From: Pseudomonadota bacterium
Lineage (GTDB): Bacteria; Pseudomonadota; Alphaproteobacteria; Rhizobiales; Xanthobacteraceae
Direction of reading: 5' to 3'
Assembly (NCBI GenBank): GCA_023435725.1
Contig: JAEYRD010000035.1
Location: 35,511-99,510, forward strand
DNA length: 64,000 nucleotides
Positions within the stretch are counted from its first letter, which is position 1; each line of letters begins with the position of its first letter. Position numbers and translations under genes: made by a program. This document shows, in pieces, positions 15,372 to 24,134 of the stretch. Below the pieces are notes generated by a model, which saw only the letters and a program-made list of their open reading frames with translations, had not been told where the DNA came from and searched no databases.

Positions 15372-18155
15372 TCAGGCGCGCACGCGCGGCCGCGCGGGCC
15401 TGATGGCGCTTGCTGCGCGGGCTTCGATGATAGCGGCGGGAACATCACGGAACGCCTGCGCGAGCGGCAGCTCGTTGCTGGCAAGGCCTGGCGCGGCGTA
15501 GCCGGTGATGTCGACGGTTGCGTCAAATCCTTCGAGCACCGGCCATTCCCGACCCGCTTGCGTGAATGGCGCGAACTGGCGTCCGACCACGACGATCGCT
15601 GCGGCACGGCCGCGGCGGCGGGCAAACGCAATGACATGGTCAGCGTGTGCGCCCCGCACCTCCAGCGGCTGGTAGCCGCCGTGGGCGAAGACGTCAGCGA
15701 GCTCGTCGCGCAGCTTGAGGAGATGCCGCATCCAGGCCAGCTTGAGCTGTCCGTCCGGCCAGGTCTTGATCAGGCTGGGCCAATCTGGATTCTCCAGCGA
15801 ACTCAGTGACGCATGGCGCGCCGCAAAGTCCACCGGGCGACGGTTGTCGGGATCTACCAGCGACAGGTCCCAGAATTCGGTGCCCTGGTAGAAGTCGGGA
15901 ACGCCGGGGAGCGTCGCCTTGAGCGTGAGCTGGCTCAGCGAGTTCAATGCGCCGAGCAGCGCGACGCGGCGGGCCAGGGTTTGCAGCGCGTCCAGGAATT
16001 CGCCGGATAGCGCAGGATCGAGGATCTTCTCGATGAAGCTCCGCACGCCGTTCTCATAGACCTCGTGCGGATTGAGCCAGCTCGTCTCCTCCTTGCCCTC
16101 GCGCGCTGCTTTCAGCGCATAGGCTTGAATGCGTTCGACGATATTGGCGTCCGTTCCCCCAAGCGGCCAAGCGCCGAGCAGAGTCTGGTAGAGCATGTAT
16201 TCGAACGTCGCCGACGGTGCGCGCAGATTGCCGTGGAGTGCGAGGCTCGGCGCATTCAGGACCTTCCAGCGCGCCACCGCGCTGGTCCATTCGCCGGGAA
16301 TCTCGCTAAGCGCCGCGATCCGCGCGCGGGCGTCCTCGCCGCGCTTGGTGTCGTGGGTCGCGGTTGCTGTCATCCCTTGCGGCCATTCTTTGGCGCGCGC
16401 CCGCATTGCCTCGTGAAAGGCAGGAATCGTGAGGCCGTTGCTCGCGGGATCGCCGCCGACCTCGTTCAGCGCGAGCAGCCGGTGGAATTGATAGAAGGCG
16501 GTATCCTCCAGCGACTTCGCCATCATTGGGCCGGTGAACTGCTGCACTTTCAGCGCGAAGCGACGCACGCGCGGGGCGCTGTGCCGGGGACGGTCGGGCT
16601 TGAGCAGGTCCGTGGTGAGGGCGTCGCGCAGGAAGTCGAAAATGCCGTCGTCCGCCGCGAACCACTCGGCGCGGGCGCGTTCGATGGTGTCGTCGATCAG
16701 CTTGCGGTCGAGGGCGGTCGGACCGCTATGCGTCAGGTAAGTGCGATAGACCGGGAAGTGCAGCACGTAGAGCTCGAGCGCCTGCCGCAGGCTGTCGGCG
16801 GAAAAGTCGCGGGTCGAGTAGTGGCCATTGGCGATGCGTGCGAGCAGACGCGTCAGCACGGTGAATTCGCTGGTGAGCAGTGTCTCCAGCACGCGCCGCT
16901 TGGCATCCTTGACGTAAGGCGCAAGCCGCGGCGGCCGGTTGCTGATCTGCCGCCAGGTCTCGTCGAGCGCTTCCAGCCCTTTGGCGTCGACCAGGACCTG
17001 GGTGATGACGTTCATCCACTCATAGCCGGTGGTGCCCTGAACGCCGGAGAAACGAGGCAGGCGCTCGTGCTCGCACAGGATTTTTTCGATCACCGTATAG
17101 AACGGCTTTGTGTTTCCTTGCGCGTCGCGCACCAGCCGGCGCAGCCGCTGGCAATATTGCGCGGGATCGCGCAAGCCGTCGATGTGATCGAGGCGGATAC
17201 CCTGCAGCTTGCCGTCGGCAACGAGCTGCTTCACCAGCCGATGCGTGGCGGCAAACGTGCCGGGATCCTCGACACGCAGGCCGGCGAGCCCGTTGACGTC
17301 GAAGAAACGGCGATAGTTGATGTCGCTGGAGGCGAGCCGCCAATGGCCGAGCTTGTAGTGCTGGCGCTCAAGCAGGTGATGCAGCGCCAGCGTTTGCGCG
17401 GGATGATCCTTGGCCGCGCGATACGCCGCAAGACCGCGGCTGATGATAGGGGGAGCACCCGCGATTTCCTTGAGCTCAGCCTTGAAGCCAGGGGCTTCCT
17501 TGCGGTTGGGATGGCGCAGCCCGGTGTAGCGAGCGGCGAGCGCAAGCAGGCGCTTGCCGGCCTCCGTCTCGGCGGCGTCCGCTTCCTTGACGATCACGCG
17601 CAGAATTTCGCCATAGCGCTCCGGCGCGATCGGCAGACGGTGCTCGAAATACCAAGCGGACAAACTGCCTTCCTCGGCATCATAGCGCAGCTCGATCTCG
17701 CCATGCTCGAGCGCCTCGCCATAGGACGCGCCGAGGATCGGCAGCAGCACGCCGCCGCGCGCGCGGAAGGCTAACTGATCCCAGTCGATGTCGAATGAGA
17801 CCGCATGCGGCGAGGCCTGGCCCCATTCGAGAACGTCAAGCCACCATGGGTTGTCGGCAAAATGCACGCCGACATGGTTCGGCACGAAATCGATGATGAG
17901 GCCGAGGTCGTGCCTGACCAGCGCCTCGGTCAGTCGCGCAAAGCCCGCCTCGCCGCCGAGTTCGGGATTGAACTGGCTGTGATCGACGGTGTCGTAGCCA
18001 TGTGTCGAGCCCTTGCGCGCCTTCATCACCGGCGAGGCGTAGAGGTGCGTGATTCCCAGCGAATTGAGGTAAGGCACGACCGCGGCCGCCTGGTTGAAGT
18101 CGAAATCCGCGGTGAGCTGAAGCCGGTAAGTCGCAACAGGAACGGCGGGAGGCAT
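15372..18155 (-). CDS. treY: TreY, malto-oligosyltrehalose synthase
   Basis: It isomerises the reducing-end alpha-1,4 bond of a maltodextrin to the alpha,alpha-1,1 bond of trehalose, the first step of the TreY-TreZ route. The 927-aa GH13 protein begins PVATYRLQLTADFDFNQAAA. The catalytic nucleophile is Asp323 (GIRLDHIDGLRDP) and the acid/base is Glu357 (YTVIEKIL); the third acid is probably in ATHDTKRGEDARARI. It ends with the family's GVPDFYQGTEFWDLSLVDPD segment. Its GGAGG ribosome-binding sequence lies inside the end of treZ, one base away, so the two are coupled. Confidence 0.95.
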   Translation of the reverse strand: MPPAVPVATYRLQLTADFDFNQAAAVVPYLNSLGITHLYASPVMKARKGSTHGYDTVDHSQFNPELGGEAGFARLTEALVRHDLGLIIDFVPNHVGVHFADNPWWLDVLEWGQASPHAVSFDIDWDQLAFRARGGVLLPILGASYGEALEHGEIELRYDAEEGSLSAWYFEHRLPIAPERYGEILRVIVKEADAAETEAGKRLLALAARYTGLRHPNRKEAPGFKAELKEIAGAPPIISRGLAAYRAAKDHPAQTLALHHLLERQHYKLGHWRLASSDINYRRFFDVNGLAGLRVEDPGTFAATHRLVKQLVADGKLQGIRLDHIDGLRDPAQYCQRLRRLVRDAQGNTKPFYTVIEKILCEHERLPRFSGVQGTTGYEWMNVITQVLVDAKGLEALDETWRQISNRPPRLAPYVKDAKRRVLETLLTSEFTVLTRLLARIANGHYSTRDFSADSLRQALELYVLHFPVYRTYLTHSGPTALDRKLIDDTIERARAEWFAADDGIFDFLRDALTTDLLKPDRPRHSAPRVRRFALKVQQFTGPMMAKSLEDTAFYQFHRLLALNEVGGDPASNGLTIPAFHEAMRARAKEWPQGMTATATHDTKRGEDARARIAALSEIPGEWTSAVARWKVLNAPSLALHGNLRAPSATFEYMLYQTLLGAWPLGGTDANIVERIQAYALKAAREGKEETSWLNPHEVYENGVRSFIEKILDPALSGEFLDALQTLARRVALLGALNSLSQLTLKATLPGVPDFYQGTEFWDLSLVDPDNRRPVDFAARHASLSSLENPDWPSLIKTWPDGQLKLAWMRHLLKLRDELADVFAHGGYQPLEVRGAHADHVIAFARRRGRAAAIVVVGRQFAPFTQAGREWPVLEGFDATVDITGYAAPGLASNELPLAQAFRDVPAAIIEARAASAIRPARPRVRA

Positions 18156-18156
18156 G

Positions 18157-19908
18157 CTAACCTCCGAGGCGCCAGACCACAGACCAGGGCGGAAGCCGGG
18201 CGCCGGTCTCGCCGCCCCAGATCGGCGTGCCCGTGCTGACAGCGGACTCGATTTCGTGGTCCGAGAGATTGGCGGTCAGGCGCAGCGTCGTGCCGTCGCC
18301 CATGCGCCAATGCGCGGTGAGCAGGCCGTTGTCGGCTGCCTCGGCGTTGCCGAAGGTCGCCTTCTTCAGCCGCGGCACGATCTCCCTGCGGCGGAGCGCG
18401 AGCAGCTCTCGCACCAGCGCGAGCCGTGTTTGCTGCTCCGGCGTGCGGCTGGCCCAGTCGAGCACGGCCGATTGCAGTGTCGCCGGGGCAAGCGGATCGG
18501 GAACGTCGTCGCCGTATTTTTCGTAGGCCCAGGCATATTCCTGCCTGCGACCCTTGCGTACGGCGTCCGCGAGCCCGTCCTGGAAGTCGCAGAAGAACGG
18601 GAAGGGCATCGTCGAGCCCCATTCTTCGCCCTGAAACAGCATCGGCACCATCGGCGCCAGCAAGGTTACTGCGAGCGCGGCTTCGATCTGCCGCGGCGAT
18701 GCCAGGCTCTCGAGCCGGTCGCCCAGCGGACGGTTGCCGATCTGGTCGTGGTTTTGCAGGAAGTTGACGAAGGTCGCCGGCGGCAGCTCGCCGCTTGGCT
18801 CGCCGCGCGGCTTCTTGCCCCAGAATTCCGAGATCTCGCCCTGATAGACGAAGCCGGAGGCCAGCGCGCGCGCGAGATCGAGCCGCGGCGTCTGGTAGTC
18901 CGCGTAATAGCCAGCGTGCTCGCCGGTCAGCATCACATGCCAGGCGTGATGGTAGTCGTCGTTCCACTGTCCGCGGTATTTGCCGTTCGGCGGCTCTTGC
19001 GTGGCATCGAGCAGGCTCGCGCGGTTGTCGCCGTTCTCCAGCACGAGATGGATGTGCCGACCGGTGGCCTTGGCGAGCTCGCCGGCGGCGACGCTGAGGT
19101 CCTGCAACATCGACTGTTCGCCGGGGATCGCGATGATGTGGTTGGCCGCGTCGAGCCGCAGGCCGTCGAAGCGGTAGTCGGTCAGCCAGGACAGCGCATT
19201 CTCGACCGCAAACGCCCGCACCTGCGGCACGCGATAATCGATGGCGCTGCCCCAGGGCGTGTGCGCGTCGGTGAAGAAAGTCGGCGCGTAGCGGCCGAGA
19301 TAATTCCCTTCGGGGCCAAAATGATTGTAGACGACGTCGAGGAACACCATCAGGCCGCGCAGATGCGCCTCGTCGATCAGCGTCTTCAGGTCTTCGGGGC
19401 GGCCATAGGCGCTGTCGGGCGCGTACCACAGAACGCCGTCATAGCCCCAGCCGCGGCGGCCGGCGAAGTCGGCAAGCGGCATCAGCTCGACCGCGGTGAT
19501 TCCGGTCGCGACGAGATGATCGAGCTTCTCGATCATGGCGCGGTAGGTACCCTCCCGCGTGAAGCTGCCGACGTGCGTTTCGAGCAGTACCGTCTCTTCC
19601 CAGGGACGGCCGCGCCAATCGCGCGCACGCCAGGCGAAGGCGTCGTGATCGATCACCTCGCTCGGGCCGAACACATCCTCGGGCTGGAAGGCCGAGGCCG
19701 GATCGGGCACGTCGATCTCGTCGTCGATCCTGAACTTGTAGGGACTGCCGGTAGCCAGCCCGGCGATCTCGGCCACGAACCAGCCACCCTGCCGGCGCTG
19801 CATCGCGTGCCTTCGGTCGAGCAGGAGATCGACACGACGTGCGGCGGGCGCCCACAAACGGAACGACACGCCGTCCTTGATCGGCTTCGCCCCGAAGGAT
19901 GGCCTCAT
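18157..19908 (-). CDS. treZ: TreZ, malto-oligosyltrehalose trehalohydrolase
   Basis: It releases trehalose from the malto-oligosyltrehalose made by TreY. The 583-aa protein has an N-terminal CBM48-like domain (SFRLWAPAARRVDLLL) and a GH13 barrel with nucleophile Asp253 (FDGLRLDAANHI), acid/base Glu291 (LVLENGDNRASLL) and FLQNHDQIGNR. The start overlaps the glgX stop by four bases. Together with treY this gives a complete pathway from glycogen to trehalose. Confidence 0.95.
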   Translation of the reverse strand: MRPSFGAKPIKDGVSFRLWAPAARRVDLLLDRRHAMQRRQGGWFVAEIAGLATGSPYKFRIDDEIDVPDPASAFQPEDVFGPSEVIDHDAFAWRARDWRGRPWEETVLLETHVGSFTREGTYRAMIEKLDHLVATGITAVELMPLADFAGRRGWGYDGVLWYAPDSAYGRPEDLKTLIDEAHLRGLMVFLDVVYNHFGPEGNYLGRYAPTFFTDAHTPWGSAIDYRVPQVRAFAVENALSWLTDYRFDGLRLDAANHIIAIPGEQSMLQDLSVAAGELAKATGRHIHLVLENGDNRASLLDATQEPPNGKYRGQWNDDYHHAWHVMLTGEHAGYYADYQTPRLDLARALASGFVYQGEISEFWGKKPRGEPSGELPPATFVNFLQNHDQIGNRPLGDRLESLASPRQIEAALAVTLLAPMVPMLFQGEEWGSTMPFPFFCDFQDGLADAVRKGRRQEYAWAYEKYGDDVPDPLAPATLQSAVLDWASRTPEQQTRLALVRELLALRRREIVPRLKKATFGNAEAADNGLLTAHWRMGDGTTLRLTANLSDHEIESAVSTGTPIWGGETGARLPPWSVVWRLGG

Positions 19909-21983
19909 AGCGCCCCCGTGAAGGCAAGCACGGAGCGCGGCGGCGCCTTGCTGTCGCTTCCGGGCAGGAAATCAACACTGTTCAGCTTGGCATCGGTCGT
20001 GTTCAGGATCTGCTGCCAGCTCTTGTATTCGGGCATTTTTGGCAATTTGAATGCGATCTCTTCGGGCGCGGCGTTCAGTACGATAAAGATCGCAGCCTCA
20101 CGCGGTTCCACCGGCCCCACCACATAGGAGAGGAATCTCCCTTCCGGGAATTTCCAGTCGCTCTCCGTCATTTCGTCGCCGGCGGGCGTCAACCACAGTG
20201 CGCCGTAGGAAACGCCATCCGCGGGGCGACCATCGAGCCAGCGGTGGCTGCGAAGCTGCGAGAACCGGCGGCGGATGTCGGCGAGATGAGAGACGAAACC
20301 GACCATGTCGTCGCCCTCCTTGCCGAGGTTGTCCCAGCCGACCCAGCCGACCTCGTTGTCCTGGCAATAGGCGTTGTTGTTGCCGAATTGCGAGTTGCCG
20401 ACCTCGTCGCCGGCGAGGAGCAGGGGAATGCCCTGCGCCAGCATCAGGCAGGCCAGCACGTTCTTGCGGAGCTGCCGCCGCAGGCCGAGGATCGCGGGAT
20501 CGTCGGTCGGGCCCTCGACACCGCAATTGTTGCTGTGATTGTCGTTGGAGCCGTCGCGATTGTCCTCGCCATTGGCCTCGTTGTGCTTCTCGTTGTAGCT
20601 GAAGAGGTCGGCGAGGGTGAAACCGTCATGCACCGTGATGTGGTTGATGCTGGCGCGCGGCCGCCTGCCATCGTGGTTGAACAGGTCAGAGGATGCCGTC
20701 ATGCGGCTGGAGATGTCGCCGATAAGGCTGCCTTCGCCGCTCCAGTAGCGGCGCATGGCGCTGCGATAGCGGTCGTTCCATTCCGACCATTGCGAAGGAA
20801 ATGCGCCGACCTGGTAGCCGCCGAGGCCGAGGTCCCACGGCTCGGCGACGAGCTTGACGGTCGCCAGCACCGGATCCTGCCGGATCGCGGTCAGGAACGA
20901 GATGCCGCGATCATAGCCGTTCGGCCCGCGCGCCAGCGTGGTGGCGAGGTCGAAGCGGAAGCCGTCGACGTGGCAGACCTCGACCCAGTAGCGCAGCGAG
21001 TCCATCACCATCTGCAGCACGCGCGGATGGGTGAGGTTCACCGACGAGCCGCAGCCGGTGAAGTCGTCGTAGTAGCGCGGGTTCTCGCGGTTCAGCCAGT
21101 AGTAGGAGGCGTTGTCGATGCCGCGGTAGCACAGCGTCGGGCCGAGATGATTGCCCTCGGCGGTGTGGTTGTAGACGACGGCGAGCATCACCTCGATGCC
21201 GGCATCGTGCAGGCGGGCGACCGTGGTGCGGAAGGAGTCGAGCGCATTGTCCTGAGCGTAGCGCGGCTCCGGCGCAAAAAAGGATAGCGTATTGTAGCCC
21301 CAGTAATTGACGAGCTTCTTCTCCACCAATATGCGGTCGTCGACGAAGCTGTGGATCGGCAGCAGCTCGATCGTGGTGACGCCGAGCTTCTTCAGGTGTT
21401 CGATCATCGCCGGCGACGACAGGCCGCCATAGGTGCCGCGCAGGCCCGGCGGGACGTCGTCGCGCTTCTGCGTCAGGCCCTTGACGTGAGCCTCGTAGAT
21501 GATGGTGTCTTCCCAGGAGACATGAGGCCGGATCTCGCGCCGGCCCCAGTTGAAGGTCTCGTCGACGACGACGGCCTTGGGCATGCCGCGGGCGTTGTCG
21601 CGCCGGTCGAAGGACAGGTCCTCGCGCGGTGAGCCGGTGCGATAGGCGAAATGCGCGTCACTCCAGACCAGCCGGCCGGCAAGCCGCTTGGCATAGGGAT
21701 CGAGCAGCAGCTTGTTGGCGTTGAAGCGATGGCCGTGCTCGGGTTCGTATGGCCCATGCACGCGGTAGCCATAGAGCTGGCCCGGCGAGACGTCGTTGAG
21801 ATAGCAGTGCCAGACGTCCTCGCTGCGCTCGGGCAGTTCGATGCGCTCCAGCTCGCGGCGGCCCTGCGCGTCGAACAGGCAAAGCTCGACCTTCTGCGCA
21901 TTGGCGGAGAACAGCGCGAAATTGGTGCCGCGTCCGTCCCAGCTGGCGCCGAGGCGTGCGGGCGATCCGGCGGTGAGGCGCAT
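19905..21983 (-). CDS. glgX: GlgX, glycogen debranching enzyme (isoamylase type)
   Basis: It hydrolyses alpha-1,6 branches of glycogen, feeding linear dextrins to TreY and MalQ. The 692-aa protein has a CBM48 domain (RLGASWDGRGTNFALFSANA) and a GH13 barrel with Asp345 (VDGFRFDLATTL), Glu381 (LVAEPWDLG) and HDGFTLADLFSYNEKHNEAN. ATG 21983 lies three bases after the glgB stop. It is full length. Confidence 0.95.
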   Translation of the reverse strand: MRLTAGSPARLGASWDGRGTNFALFSANAQKVELCLFDAQGRRELERIELPERSEDVWHCYLNDVSPGQLYGYRVHGPYEPEHGHRFNANKLLLDPYAKRLAGRLVWSDAHFAYRTGSPREDLSFDRRDNARGMPKAVVVDETFNWGRREIRPHVSWEDTIIYEAHVKGLTQKRDDVPPGLRGTYGGLSSPAMIEHLKKLGVTTIELLPIHSFVDDRILVEKKLVNYWGYNTLSFFAPEPRYAQDNALDSFRTTVARLHDAGIEVMLAVVYNHTAEGNHLGPTLCYRGIDNASYYWLNRENPRYYDDFTGCGSSVNLTHPRVLQMVMDSLRYWVEVCHVDGFRFDLATTLARGPNGYDRGISFLTAIRQDPVLATVKLVAEPWDLGLGGYQVGAFPSQWSEWNDRYRSAMRRYWSGEGSLIGDISSRMTASSDLFNHDGRRPRASINHITVHDGFTLADLFSYNEKHNEANGEDNRDGSNDNHSNNCGVEGPTDDPAILGLRRQLRKNVLACLMLAQGIPLLLAGDEVGNSQFGNNNAYCQDNEVGWVGWDNLGKEGDDMVGFVSHLADIRRRFSQLRSHRWLDGRPADGVSYGALWLTPAGDEMTESDWKFPEGRFLSYVVGPVEPREAAIFIVLNAAPEEIAFKLPKMPEYKSWQQILNTTDAKLNSVDFLPGSDSKAPPRSVLAFTGAL

Positions 21984-21986
21984 GGG

Positions 21987-24134
21987 TCAGCTTTCAGGAA
22001 CGAGGAAGATCGCGGCGAGCGGTGGAACGGTGAGGCGGAGTTCGGGCGCCTTGCCGTCAACCGCTTGGACCTCGCCGATGTTCCCCACATTGGTGCCGCC
22101 ATAATGGGCGGAGTCCGAATTGAAAGCCTCTTTCCACTTGCCGGCAAAGGGCACGCGGACGCGATAGTTGCGATAGACGTTGGGTGAGAAGTTGACGATC
22201 ACCAGGCACCGCGCGTGCTCGTCAAACCCCTTGCGCAGCCAGGCGAACACATTGCGGTTCGCGTCGTCAGTGATCACCCATTCGAAGCCGGCCTGATCGC
22301 AATCCATCTGGTGCAGCGCCGGGACCGCGCGATAGAGCCGGTTGAGGTCGCGGATCAGCGCCTGGATGCCGGAATGGTATTTGTATTCGAGCAGGTGCCA
22401 GTCGAGCGACTGGTCGTGATTCCACTCGCGGCCTTGCGCGATTTCCGCGCCCATGAACAGGAGCTTCTTGCCGGGATGACCGAACATGAAGCTGTAATAG
22501 GCACGTAAGTTCGCGAAGCGCTGCCATTCGTCGCCGGGCATGCGGCCGAGGATCGAGCGTTTGCCGTGCACGACCTCGTCATGCGACAGCGGCAGGATGA
22601 AATTCTCCGAGAAGGCGTAATGCAGGCCGAACAGGATCTCGCCGTGATGATGCTTGCGGTGGATCGGATCCTTGCTGATGTAGTTCAGCGTGTCGTGCAT
22701 CCAGCCCATGTTCCATTTGTAGCCGAAACCAAGCCCGCCGAATTCGACCGGGCGCGAGACCTGCGGCCAGGCGGTGGATTCCTCGGCCGCAGTGGTCGCC
22801 TGCGGGAAGCGGGCGAACAATTCGGCGTTGAAGCGGCGCAGGAACGCGATCGCCTCGATGTTCTCCCGGCCGCCATACTGGTTCGGAATCCAGGCGCCGG
22901 GCGGGCGGCTGTAGTCGAGATACAGCATGGACGCCACCGCATCGACGCGCAGCCCGTCGATCGCGTACCGCTCCAGCCAGAACAGTGCGTTCGACACCAG
23001 GAAGTTCGTTACTTCGGTGCGGCCGTAATTATAGATCAGCGTGCCCCAGTCGAGGTGACGGCCCTGGAGCGGATTGGCGTGCTCGTAGAGCGAGGTGCCG
23101 TCGAAATGACCGAGCCCGTGCGGATCGTCCGGGAAGTGACCGGGCACCCAGTCGAGCAGTACCCCAATGCCCTCGCGATGGCAGGCATCGACCAGCGCGG
23201 CAAACTCCTCCGGCGTGCCGAAACGGCTGGTCGGCGCATAGAGGCCGGTCGGCTGATACCCCCAGGAGCCGTCGAACGGGTGCTCGCTCACGGGGAGGAA
23301 TTCGAGATGGGTGAAGCCCATGTCGCGGGCGTAGGCCGGCAGCTGCTCGGCGAGCTCGCGATAAGTCAGCCATTCACCGTCGTTCTTGCGTCGCCACGAG
23401 CCGAGATGGACCTCATAGATCGACATCGGCGCCGACAGCGCGTTGATGCCGTCAGGCGCCGGGCGCGGACGCGGCAAATGCGCCTCGTCGAACACGATGG
23501 AGGCCGTCTTCGGCCGCAGCTCGGTTGCAAACGCCAGCGGATCTGACTTCAGCGGCAGCTGGTGGCCGTTCGGCCCGACGATGTCGAACTTGTAGTGATC
23601 CCCTTGCTTGGCGTGCGGGATGAACAATTCCCAATAGCCGCTGCCGCGTACCCGCATGGGATGACGCCGCGCATCCCAGAAGTTGAAATCGCCGACCACG
23701 GATACGCGCCGCGCATTCGGCGCCAGTACCACGAAGCCGATGCCGTCGATGCCTTCCAGCCGCATCGGATGCGCGCCGAGCTTGTCGTAGAGGCGCTGAT
23801 GGGTGCCTTCGCCGAGCAGATAGAGGTCGAAATCGGTCAGGATAGGCGCAAAGCGGTAGGCGTCTTCGAACTCGACGACGTTATCGCCGAACCTGGCACG
23901 CAGCTGATAGTGCTTCGAGCCGTTCGGCAGGGCGCCGATGAACAGGCCTGCTTCGTGGACGCGATCGAGCTTCGCCACCTCGCCATGCTCACCCACCGCC
24001 TCGACATTCGAGGCCTCGGGAAGGAAGGCGCGCACCACGCTCTTGCCACCCTCGGGATGCAGCCCGAGATAGTGGAAGGGATCGGAGTGGCGGCCCTCGA
24101 TGATCGCGTAGGCCTCGGCGGGCAGTTTAGGCAT
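21987..24134 (-). CDS. glgB: GlgB, 1,4-alpha-glucan branching enzyme
   Basis: It forms alpha-1,6 branches in glycogen. The 715-aa protein has the two N-terminal beta-domains of long GlgB proteins (ADPFHYLGLHP-like segment near residue 17; GFVVLAPNARRVSVVGDFNF near 130) and a GH13 barrel with Asp398 (GLRVDAVASMLYLDYSR), Glu451 (AAEESTAWPQVSRP) and LSHDEVVHGK. All catalytic residues are kept. It overlaps the end of the treS fusion by eight bases. Confidence 0.96.
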   Translation of the reverse strand: MPKLPAEAYAIIEGRHSDPFHYLGLHPEGGKSVVRAFLPEASNVEAVGEHGEVAKLDRVHEAGLFIGALPNGSKHYQLRARFGDNVVEFEDAYRFAPILTDFDLYLLGEGTHQRLYDKLGAHPMRLEGIDGIGFVVLAPNARRVSVVGDFNFWDARRHPMRVRGSGYWELFIPHAKQGDHYKFDIVGPNGHQLPLKSDPLAFATELRPKTASIVFDEAHLPRPRPAPDGINALSAPMSIYEVHLGSWRRKNDGEWLTYRELAEQLPAYARDMGFTHLEFLPVSEHPFDGSWGYQPTGLYAPTSRFGTPEEFAALVDACHREGIGVLLDWVPGHFPDDPHGLGHFDGTSLYEHANPLQGRHLDWGTLIYNYGRTEVTNFLVSNALFWLERYAIDGLRVDAVASMLYLDYSRPPGAWIPNQYGGRENIEAIAFLRRFNAELFARFPQATTAAEESTAWPQVSRPVEFGGLGFGYKWNMGWMHDTLNYISKDPIHRKHHHGEILFGLHYAFSENFILPLSHDEVVHGKRSILGRMPGDEWQRFANLRAYYSFMFGHPGKKLLFMGAEIAQGREWNHDQSLDWHLLEYKYHSGIQALIRDLNRLYRAVPALHQMDCDQAGFEWVITDDANRNVFAWLRKGFDEHARCLVIVNFSPNVYRNYRVRVPFAGKWKEAFNSDSAHYGGTNVGNIGEVQAVDGKAPELRLTVPPLAAIFLVPES